12,984 bases of DNA from Actinomycetota bacterium (GTDB lineage: Bacteria; Actinomycetota; Actinomycetes; Nanopelagicales; Nanopelagicaceae), in assembly GCA_947463335.1 (NCBI GenBank), contig CANHRF010000013.1, positions 1 to 12,984 on the forward strand, written 5' to 3'. The translations under genes were made by a program, and so were the position numbers. How positions within the stretch are numbered: the stretch's first letter is position 1; each line of letters opens with the position of its first letter. Below are positions 4,767 through 11,525 of this stretch, piece after piece. The notes under the pieces were generated by a model that saw only the letters and a program-made list of their open reading frames with translations, did not search any database and was not told the DNA's origin.

Positions 4767-6524
4767 ATGTTTATCAGGGGTCGATTTAAGGTCTCGTTAC
4801 TGACTTTGCTGGTGTCCTGCCTAACAATCACACTGGCTGACCCGTCGCACGCGCGAGTTGATAACTATGGAAACCCCATCCCAAAAGATAGCTACGCTGT
4901 TATTTACGATAGCGGGGCGATGGTTTTTCACCCATCTGCAAATTGGAGTTCTCCACCGAGCAGTAAGTCAGGTAAATACGGAATTCAAATTAGCCTTCCA
5001 GTCTGTGAAAACGGATTGGAAACGGATTGCATCTCAAATCTCAACTACTCGGATGATTCTGGAAAAATCATAAAGGGAATATTTGATTCTTACCTACCAA
5101 TCACTTGGGACGGTTTCTACGCTGGTTGTGACTTTAATGATTGTGCGCCGACCACGCCACCTTGGAAATTCTCTGAAGGAAAAGTTTCCACTAAAGCAGA
5201 CTTGCAGCGCCGTATCCCGATCGGCTCAAAGCCAAGTCTTTGGACCTTTCCTGGGCTACGACATTCAGGTGGAGATAAATATCTTGCCAGTTTTGCGATT
5301 CAAGGGTTAATGTCAAACCAATCTGCACCACTTGATAAAGGAAGTATCGCTTTATGGTCTGGTGGTGCAATTAACATTGAAATCACTCCGGTGATTATCG
5401 AGAGAAACGCAGAATGGGAATCGATTGATCCTTGGGCGCAGAGTTATGCAATTCCCCAAACAGGGCTCTGGAATGAATCAAATCTCTGGTGCTTCTCGGG
5501 AGAGAAGTCCGGAAACCCTTACTGCTTACGTAGAGTGACAGATAATTCCGCGCGCACATTTGAGTTAAAAGCAAAGTTAAATTATCTAGCAGAAGCCTTT
5601 GCTTCGCATGCATTCATGGTCTCTCGCACCCTTGGAGCGCGAGCAGTATCCAAGAAAACAGCGGGACTGTTGGAAGTCTCATTCGCTGGGAGCACGAGCC
5701 CAGTCTCATCTGCCATCGGGTATTTACCCAGGAATGAATTTGGATTTAGAGAGATGGTTAAGGCAACGAACAAGTCTTACCGAGAAAGTGGTGTTACTAA
5801 TCCGCAGTTAGATGAAAACCAATTATCTGGGTGTGATCCGAAATCCAAGGAAAATTGCATAGACTTTCAGAACTGGATTACTAATGCGACCGGAATAAGT
5901 GAGGATGGATCCGCACCAGGGGCTATCGGCTCTTGGAGCAGTTATGAAAAAGTCATCGACTTTAAACCAGTACGACCGAGTTCAGTATGGTTTTTTAGAT
6001 CGGCTGGTATTTTATCGACGGACTTCACTTGGCTAACCTCCTGCAAAAAAGAAATTGGCGTCTCAGGGGTAATAAGTTCAAACGCTACCGTCATGAAACC
6101 AACTCCCCCTGTGTGGAACTCGCAAGAAAGAAGCCTAGATTTTAAAATTGGATCCCCGCATCTAGATGAGAGTGGAAAGGTTGCATCAGGTTTTTACAAC
6201 TTAGCAATTAGCGAGGCTGTTGCAAAGTGTCTCTGGGGTAAAGATGTGACGGCGGCAAGAGCCACTATTTCTGTAATTAATGATGCCGGTGAAGTCAAGA
6301 CATTTACTTCCAGCATGAAAGTTGCTAATGGCTACCTCAACTTTCAGGTTTCCGGGTTCACATATTCGGTAAATAAAATTTCCATCACCTTCGGCAAAGA
6401 TTCCACACCCGCAATGAGCAGCCCAACAAAGCTAAAATCTATATCTTGCAAAAAAGGCAAGGTAACTAAGGTAGTTAGCGCTAAATCTCCAAAGTGCCCG
6501 AAGGGTTATAAGAAGGTTACATAA
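4767..6524 (+). CDS. Large secreted protein of unknown function with two-cysteine lysine-rich C-terminal tail
   Basis: The frame is open from 4710 (TTG), but the ATG at 4767 gives a 585-residue protein beginning with a clear Sec signal peptide: basic MFIRGRFK, a hydrophobic core (VSLLTLLVSCLTITLA) and a cleavage region ending SHA. No good ribosome binding site precedes any candidate start. The mature protein is rich in W, Y, S, G and paired cysteines, looks like an extracellular beta-rich protein, and lacks catalytic motifs I can name. The last 25 residues (SCKKGKVTKVVSAKSPKCPK, then GYKKVT) resemble a short tail I associate with actinobacterial exported proteins, perhaps for wall attachment. 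It begins about 110 bases past the attachment site, so it is chromosomal, and ends 21 bases from a convergent dehydrogenase. Confidence 0.8.
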   Translation: MFIRGRFKVSLLTLLVSCLTITLADPSHARVDNYGNPIPKDSYAVIYDSGAMVFHPSANWSSPPSSKSGKYGIQISLPVCENGLETDCISNLNYSDDSGKIIKGIFDSYLPITWDGFYAGCDFNDCAPTTPPWKFSEGKVSTKADLQRRIPIGSKPSLWTFPGLRHSGGDKYLASFAIQGLMSNQSAPLDKGSIALWSGGAINIEITPVIIERNAEWESIDPWAQSYAIPQTGLWNESNLWCFSGEKSGNPYCLRRVTDNSARTFELKAKLNYLAEAFASHAFMVSRTLGARAVSKKTAGLLEVSFAGSTSPVSSAIGYLPRNEFGFREMVKATNKSYRESGVTNPQLDENQLSGCDPKSKENCIDFQNWITNATGISEDGSAPGAIGSWSSYEKVIDFKPVRPSSVWFFRSAGILSTDFTWLTSCKKEIGVSGVISSNATVMKPTPPVWNSQERSLDFKIGSPHLDESGKVASGFYNLAISEAVAKCLWGKDVTAARATISVINDAGEVKTFTSSMKVANGYLNFQVSGFTYSVNKISITFGKDSTPAMSSPTKLKSISCKKGKVTKVVSAKSPKCPKGYKKVT

Positions 6525-6545
6525 TCATTGTTTATGAATCTAAAT

Positions 6546-7526
6546 TCAGTGGTTTATATCGACAGCAGTTCCGGTAGAGATTGATTGCTCACATGCAATT
6601 GCCACCCGCAACGCTTCACGAGCAGAATTTGGCGGACAAGGATTGGCGATCTCACCTTTAGTAAATCGATGAAAGGCTTCGGACTCGCTGGCAAAAGCTT
6701 CGCGGAATCTTTCGATAAATCCTTTATATCTCACTGGGGCAAAATTTAATTGGCCTTCGATGTCGTGAATAGGTGTCTTTTGATTTAAACCAACCGCGAT
6801 CGAATCACGGGATCCAAATACTTCAAAGCGCACATCGTGCCCCACTGGGTTATGGCGCGTACCCGTAATCGCAACTTGAACTCCAGATTCAGTTGTTAGA
6901 GAAATTAGCGAAACATCGGCATCTTCATATTTGGCATATTGCTGATGCTCGCGCACCGCCTGGGTGGCATAAACTTTTGAAATCTCACTTTGTGTCAGCC
7001 AACGGATTAAATCAAAGTCGTGTACGTGAAGGTCGCGATAGATGCTTCCGCTTCCTTCTAAGAATTCCAAAGTTGAAGGTTGGTGGTCGTGGGCATACAT
7101 ATGCATGGCATAAAGGGTTCCAACCTCACCTGAAGAAATCGCTTTCGCTGCAAGCGCGATCGGCGGATCAAAGCGGCGCTGAAAACCCACTTGAATTTCG
7201 GTGCCGTATTTTGCGCACTTTTCAATTACCAAGTCAGTCTCTTCGACTGTGAGCGAGATGGGTTTTTCGCAGAGAATTGGTTTGCCCAATGGAATCAACT
7301 TTTCCAGGATTTCAATATGTGAATTAGTTGCTGTTGCAACAACATAGCCATCAAAGCTCTGGCTAAATAAATCTGAATAGCTGCCGGAATCGCACTTTAA
7401 CTTCACCGCTAACTCTCTCGAAGCATCATCTCTGCGGCTAAAGATTGTGACATCTGCACCAGACGAGATTAAATCTTCGGAGCGAATAGCGCCCATGCGT
7501 CCCGCGCCAATAACAGCGATTCTCAT
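6546..7526 (-). CDS. iolG: Gfo/Idh/MocA-family dehydrogenase, probable inositol 2-dehydrogenase
   Basis: A 326-residue NAD(P)-dependent dehydrogenase. Residues 1-12 carry the Rossmann signature (IAVIGAGRMG), residues 87-89 the EKP motif, and YRDLHVHDFDLIRW (about 163-176) supplies the D-x3-H pair (D165, H169) used in catalysis by this family. Length is typical of IolG, which oxidises myo-inositol to scyllo-inosose, the first step of the pathway. The start ATG at 7526 has AGAGGA seven bases upstream. It is transcribed divergently from the iolC operon across a 93-base shared regulatory region, which supports an inositol role. Some relatives act on other sugars or on scyllo-inositol, so substrate is inferred from motif and context. 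Confidence 0.8.
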   Translation of the reverse strand: MRIAVIGAGRMGAIRSEDLISSGADVTIFSRRDDASRELAVKLKCDSGSYSDLFSQSFDGYVVATATNSHIEILEKLIPLGKPILCEKPISLTVEETDLVIEKCAKYGTEIQVGFQRRFDPPIALAAKAISSGEVGTLYAMHMYAHDHQPSTLEFLEGSGSIYRDLHVHDFDLIRWLTQSEISKVYATQAVREHQQYAKYEDADVSLISLTTESGVQVAITGTRHNPVGHDVRFEVFGSRDSIAVGLNQKTPIHDIEGQLNFAPVRYKGFIERFREAFASESEAFHRFTKGEIANPCPPNSAREALRVAIACEQSISTGTAVDINH

Positions 7527-7564
7527 GGCCTGATCCTCTCGAAATTCCGCTCAACAAGGCCTTC

Positions 7565-7615
7565 ACTATATAGTTTGCACTATCAATTATGAAGCGCCGC
7601 TGTTCTATCAGATAG
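7565..7615. promoter_or_regulatory. Divergent promoter/operator region of the inositol genes
   Basis: The 93-base gap between the divergent dehydrogenase and iolC must hold both promoters. It contains the perfect palindrome ACTATATAGT (7565-7574), whose TATAGT is a plausible -10 on either strand, a lone ACTAT at 7579-7583, and CTATC-A-GATAG (7605-7615), which overlaps the iolC ribosome binding site. The recurring CTAT half-site suggests binding of one repressor; no regulator gene lies in the window. Confidence 0.4.
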
Positions 7616-7619
7616 GAAA

Positions 7620-8576
7620 ATGATGGCAATTAATCTTGATCTGATAACAGTCGGACGAATCAGCGTCGATCTCTTTGCTGAACAAATCAACACCTCTTTT
7701 AGCGAGCCACAGACTTTCCATAAATCAATTGGCGGCTCCCCCACAAATGTTGCAGTTGCCGCAGCGCGCTTAGGTCACACCAGCGCAATCATTACCAAGG
7801 TCGGTGTAGATCCCCTTGGGCAATACGTTGTAAAGAAGTTGCAAGAATTTGGAGTAAATACCGATTTTGTAAAGGTGGCGGAAAGCGGACTCACTCCAGT
7901 TGTTCTTGCTTCACAAGATCCACCTGAGGATCCAAAAATTGTCTTCCATCGTCAGCCCAGCGCACCTGATACACAGTTAACTCTTAACGATATTGATTCA
8001 CAGACTTTATTGGCTGCGAAAATCTTCTGGGTAAGCGCGTGCGCTTTATCAAATGGTGAAACTGCGAAGAGCGCGGTTAAGTGGTTAGAAATGCGCGAAA
8101 GAAGAGCAGAATCAATTATCGATCTAGATTACCGACCATCATTTTGGCCAAACGTTGAAGCTGCACGCGTAGCCGCACAAGAAGCGATTTCACATTGCAC
8201 TATTGCTATTGGAAATATTGCAGAATGCCAGGTGGCTCTTGGTATTTCTGATCCACAAACAGCAGCTGATGATCTTTTGAATCGTGGTGTTCGCTTAGCG
8301 ATAGTGAAAATGGGTGGCGATGGCGTTCTGCTCGCGACTAAAGAGGAACGAATCGTTATCGAGCCGCTTTCAATAAAGTTGGTCTGTGGCTTAGGTGCGG
8401 GTGATGCCTTTGGAGGTGCGCTGGTTCACGGCTTGTTAAGCGGTTGGAATCTGAAGCAAATTGGAGAATTTGCTAACGCCGCTGGTGCGTACTTAGCTTC
8501 TGAGTTAATGTGCTCTGATGCTATGCCAACTATCGAAGTTCTAAATAGCTTTATCAAAACAGGAGGTAAGCGGTAA
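7620..8576 (+). CDS. iolC: 5-dehydro-2-deoxygluconokinase (PfkB family)
   Basis: A 318-residue sugar kinase that phosphorylates 2-deoxy-5-keto-D-gluconate to its 6-phosphate with ATP. The N-terminal PfkB signature is GGSPTNVAVAAARLG (residues 38-52). The C-terminal signature CGLGAGDAFGGALVHGL (from about 256) contains the catalytic aspartate in GAGD (D262). The early lines ITVGRISVDLFAEQ and VGVDPLGQYV are typical of IolC rather than ribokinase or fructokinase. AGGA precedes the ATG at 7620; ATG 7623 is equally possible. It leads a four-gene plus-strand operon, and its TAA overlaps the next ATG by one base (TAATG). Confidence 0.9.
   Translation: MMAINLDLITVGRISVDLFAEQINTSFSEPQTFHKSIGGSPTNVAVAAARLGHTSAIITKVGVDPLGQYVVKKLQEFGVNTDFVKVAESGLTPVVLASQDPPEDPKIVFHRQPSAPDTQLTLNDIDSQTLLAAKIFWVSACALSNGETAKSAVKWLEMRERRAESIIDLDYRPSFWPNVEAARVAAQEAISHCTIAIGNIAECQVALGISDPQTAADDLLNRGVRLAIVKMGGDGVLLATKEERIVIEPLSIKLVCGLGAGDAFGGALVHGLLSGWNLKQIGEFANAAGAYLASELMCSDAMPTIEVLNSFIKTGGKR
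8561..8566 (+). promoter_or_regulatory. Consensus ribosome binding site for the aldolase gene
   Basis: AGGAGG lies inside the last codons of iolC, nine bases before the ATG at 8576. It fixes that start and is the strongest Shine-Dalgarno sequence in the operon. Confidence 0.8.
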
Positions 8577-9466
8577 TGACTCTCGACCGTAAGCGCTATC
8601 TCGAATTAATTGATGCTCGAATCCACAACCCAGCATCGCTGCAAACAGCGCTAAAGAAACGTGCGCGCAGAACCGTTGCAGGTAAAGATGGAAAGCTGAT
8701 GTTGCTTGCCGCAGATCACACAGCGCGTGGAATTATCGCCGCCGGAAAGAATCCAACAGCGATTGCAGATCGTTTTCTTTTATTGGATAAGTTGATTCGC
8801 GGCTTAGCCGTTGCTGGCGTCGATGGCGTTATGGCGAGTGCTGATATTTTGGAAGAGTTAGCTTGGTTGGGCGCGCTTGAAGAAAAAGTAGCGATCGGCA
8901 CAATGAACCGTGGTGGAATCATTGGCGCATCTTGGGAACTCGACGATCGTTTATCGGCCTACGATGCTGAACACGTTAGATCAATGGGCCTTGATGGCGG
9001 AAAGACGCTTCTGCGCATAGATGAGTCAGATCCTGGTGTGGCGCGAACAATTGAAATGGTCGCAAAGGTCACTACTCAGCTCGCAGATCTAGAACTTGTT
9101 TCTATGATCGAACCGCTTCCATTTATCAAGAACGCCGATGGAAGAGCTGTTCTCGATCCATCGGAAGAGAAGTTGATCAAAGTTGTTTCAATTGCATCTG
9201 GGTTGGGCTCATCTTCAGCATTTACCTGGTTGAAGATTCCGGCGCCGACAAATCCAGAAAAAGTCGCAGCGGCTACCAGTTGTCCAATTTTATTGTTGGG
9301 CGGAGATCCCGGAAGTAATTGGGAAGAAGTCTTTGCTAAATGGGAGAAGGCTTTAACGGTTCCAAATATCCGCGGTCTGGTTCCGGGTCGCGCGCTGCTT
9401 TACGGAGAAGAATTAAGCGTTGAAGCTGCCGTGGCTCGCGCAGCCAAGATGGTCAGAAAAGGTTGA
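8576..9466 (+). CDS. DeoC/LacD-like (beta/alpha)8 aldolase of the inositol cluster (Cgl0159-like)
   Basis: A 296-residue TIM-barrel protein. Strand motifs are visible in order: LMLLAADHTARG (41-52), GVDGVMAS (81-88), VAIGTMNRGG (105-114), GGKTLLRID (141-149), VSMIEPLPF (175-183), TWLKIPAP (217-224, with K220 the likely Schiff-base lysine), CPILLLGGDPG (236-246) and RGLVPGRALLY near the end, which should form a phosphate site. It resembles the protein encoded beside iolC in Corynebacterium glutamicum (Cgl0159 family). Placed between iolC and iolB, it most likely cleaves 2-deoxy-5-keto-gluconate 6-phosphate to dihydroxyacetone phosphate and malonate semialdehyde, replacing the class II aldolase IolJ. 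The fold is well supported; the reaction is inferred from context. Confidence 0.8.
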   Translation: MTLDRKRYLELIDARIHNPASLQTALKKRARRTVAGKDGKLMLLAADHTARGIIAAGKNPTAIADRFLLLDKLIRGLAVAGVDGVMASADILEELAWLGALEEKVAIGTMNRGGIIGASWELDDRLSAYDAEHVRSMGLDGGKTLLRIDESDPGVARTIEMVAKVTTQLADLELVSMIEPLPFIKNADGRAVLDPSEEKLIKVVSIASGLGSSSAFTWLKIPAPTNPEKVAAATSCPILLLGGDPGSNWEEVFAKWEKALTVPNIRGLVPGRALLYGEELSVEAAVARAAKMVRKG

Positions 9467-9468
9467 TG

Positions 9469-10359
9469 ATGAGTTGGTATAAACCTGCTGGAACTTTAGC
9501 TACTGCGGAAGCAGAAATTTTCTTAACCCCTCAGGATGCGCAATGGGAGTTCTGTGGTTTTTACACTTACAACTTTGCCAAGAGCAAGGAAGTAAAGGTT
9601 GAACTAAAGGGACGCGAAGCGATTCTGCTCCCTCTCTCAGCGCAAGATGTAAAGGTGGAAGTAGATGGTCAATCTTTCACTCTAAAGGGCCGTACGGGAG
9701 TCTTCGCCGCTGTATCCGATTGGATTTATCTACCAGTTGGCTCAACTGTGAAGTTTTCCGGGTCAACTGGCGAGGTAGCGTTGTTAACAGCAGAAGCAAG
9801 TGAGAAATTTCCCGTTTGCTACACCCCCGCGGAAACCGTTCCAGTTGAAGTTCGTGGCTCAGGTAAAGCAACTCGTCAGGTTAATAACATTGCTACCCCA
9901 ACAAGCTTTACCGCTTGCCATAAAATTTTAGTTTGCGAAGTAATTACACCTGGTGGAAATCTCTCTTCTTGGCCTCCACACCGCCACGATAAATTCCCAG
10001 GTTGTCCCACAATCAATGAAGAGGTTTATTACTTCCAAATTGGTAAAGAAGGTTCTGACCATGGCGATCCTGAAGGCGTTGGGTTCTTCCACGTTTACAC
10101 AGTCGATGGCAGCGTAGATGAGACGGTAACTCTTCACGATAAAGATATCTACGTTGTTCCTCACGGTTACCACGGACCGTCAATTGCATCACCTGAATAT
10201 CCAATGTACTTTTTAAATGTGATGGCTGGCCCTGCGCCAGAGCGAAGCATGGCTTTCTGTGATGATCCAGCACATCACTGGATTAGAGATTCATGGAACG
10301 ATCAAGTGCAAGATCCCCGTTGTCCAGTTACTTCAGCCCAAGGCAAGGTGAAAAAATGA
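9469..10359 (+). CDS. iolB: 5-deoxy-glucuronate isomerase
   Basis: A bicupin isomerase of about 296 residues that converts 5-deoxy-D-glucuronate to 2-deoxy-5-keto-D-gluconate, the substrate of IolC. Diagnostic stretches are the metal site WPPHRHDKFPGCPTINEEVY, the second-site strand VGFFHVYT, VPHGYHGPS and YFLNVMAGP, with H and E ligands in the expected order; length is typical. Three in-frame starts lie together (TTG 9463, ATG 9466, ATG 9469); AAAAGG at 9457-9462 fits 9469 best with a six-base spacing, while 9466 would overlap the aldolase TGA by one base. The stop overlaps the next gene as ATGA. Confidence 0.92.
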   Translation: MSWYKPAGTLATAEAEIFLTPQDAQWEFCGFYTYNFAKSKEVKVELKGREAILLPLSAQDVKVEVDGQSFTLKGRTGVFAAVSDWIYLPVGSTVKFSGSTGEVALLTAEASEKFPVCYTPAETVPVEVRGSGKATRQVNNIATPTSFTACHKILVCEVITPGGNLSSWPPHRHDKFPGCPTINEEVYYFQIGKEGSDHGDPEGVGFFHVYTVDGSVDETVTLHDKDIYVVPHGYHGPSIASPEYPMYFLNVMAGPAPERSMAFCDDPAHHWIRDSWNDQVQDPRCPVTSAQGKVKK

Positions 10360-11525
10360 AGAAAGATATCCGCATCGCAGTACTCGGCCTTGGTTGGATG
10401 GGACAGGCGCACTCCCGCTCTGCTCTTCGCATCCCTTCACTTTTTCCTGAAAGAGGTTTTCAACCAATCCTCCAAGTTTGTGCTGATGTAGATCCTGCGC
10501 GACAGAAGAGCGCCGTTGAGAATTACGGATTTGCTCGCGCGACCGGTGATTGGATGGAAGCGGCTACTGCAGATGATGTCGATGCAGTTTGGGTAACAGC
10601 TCCAAATATGTTGCACCTGCCAATGATCGAAGCAGCGACAAAGGCTGGCAAAGCGGTATTTAGCGAGAAGCCAATTGGTGGAAAGCCAGAACAAACTGTT
10701 GAAGCTTATAAATTAGCGAAGAACGCTGGCGTTCCAACTGGAGTTGGCTACAACTATGTATGGGCCCCTCTTGTATTGCACGCGAAGAATCTGATTGCGA
10801 GCGGTGCACTCGGAGAAATCACGCATTATCGCGGACGTTTCTTGAGTATGTATGGCAGCGATGAACTTGGGTTACTTACCTGGCGATTTAAGTTAGCTGA
10901 TGCTGGCTATGGAGTATCAAGCGATATTTTGAGCCACAGCGTTTCTATGGCGCAATTTTTAGTAGGTCCGATCTCTGAGGTTGTCGGAATGCAGAACACC
11001 ACAATTAAAGAGCGTCCCCTACCTTCCGCAAATGCCAGCCATTACTCACGTGGCAAAGCAAGTGATCCAAAGGGCGTTGTGGAAAATGAAGATTTCGCAT
11101 CAATGCTCTGCACATTCGCAAATGGCGCGACCGGAACATTCGAAGTTAGCCGCACAGTCGTTGGTCCAGAAAGCCAGAACGCCTTCGAGATCTATGGCAC
11201 CAAAGGATCTCTGCTCTGGAATCTAGAGAAGATCAACGAATTGCAGTATTACGAACTCGGAACATCACTCAACACTGGTTACACAACAATCTACGGTGGA
11301 GATCGCTTCCCATTCCACGGAGCTTTTGTGCCAGGCCAAGCAAATGCCATTGGCTTTGAAGACCTAGTTGCGATTGAAGATTATGCATTTATGCAATCAA
11401 TCGTCGAGGGTAAGAAATTTGGACAGAGCTTCAAAGAGGCAGTTGATGTGGTTAGCGTGCAGCAAGCACTCATTAACTCTTGGAGCTCACGTACTTGGGA
11501 GAGCGTTAAAGATTTAAGTCTTTAA
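10356..11525 (+). CDS. Second Gfo/Idh/MocA-family dehydrogenase of the inositol operon
   Basis: A 389-residue NAD(P)-dependent sugar or polyol dehydrogenase. The frame extends upstream to 10293, but AAGG plus an ATGA overlap with iolB makes ATG 10356 the start, followed at once by the Rossmann strand IRIAVLGLGWMG (G11-G16). FSEKPIGGKP (EKP 104-106) and SSDILSHSV (D190, H194) are the catalytic family motifs. It is longer than the dehydrogenase at 6546-7526 and clearly a different subfamily. As last gene of the operon it may act on scyllo-inositol, another inositol isomer, or reduce inosose; the sequence alone does not decide. Its 3' end overlaps the convergent ligase gene by 20 bases. Confidence 0.85.
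   Translation: MKKDIRIAVLGLGWMGQAHSRSALRIPSLFPERGFQPILQVCADVDPARQKSAVENYGFARATGDWMEAATADDVDAVWVTAPNMLHLPMIEAATKAGKAVFSEKPIGGKPEQTVEAYKLAKNAGVPTGVGYNYVWAPLVLHAKNLIASGALGEITHYRGRFLSMYGSDELGLLTWRFKLADAGYGVSSDILSHSVSMAQFLVGPISEVVGMQNTTIKERPLPSANASHYSRGKASDPKGVVENEDFASMLCTFANGATGTFEVSRTVVGPESQNAFEIYGTKGSLLWNLEKINELQYYELGTSLNTGYTTIYGGDRFPFHGAFVPGQANAIGFEDLVAIEDYAFMQSIVEGKKFGQSFKEAVDVVSVQQALINSWSSRTWESVKDLSL

Noticed and set aside
6893..7252. Plus-strand 119-residue frame opposite the dehydrogenase
   Set aside because: It is a shadow of the catalytic region of the minus-strand dehydrogenase; the composition is not protein-like.
10293..10355. N-terminal extension of the second dehydrogenase
   Set aside because: The added residues precede the Rossmann strand without similarity to it and overlap iolB; ATG 10356 with AAGG and the ATGA overlap fits better.
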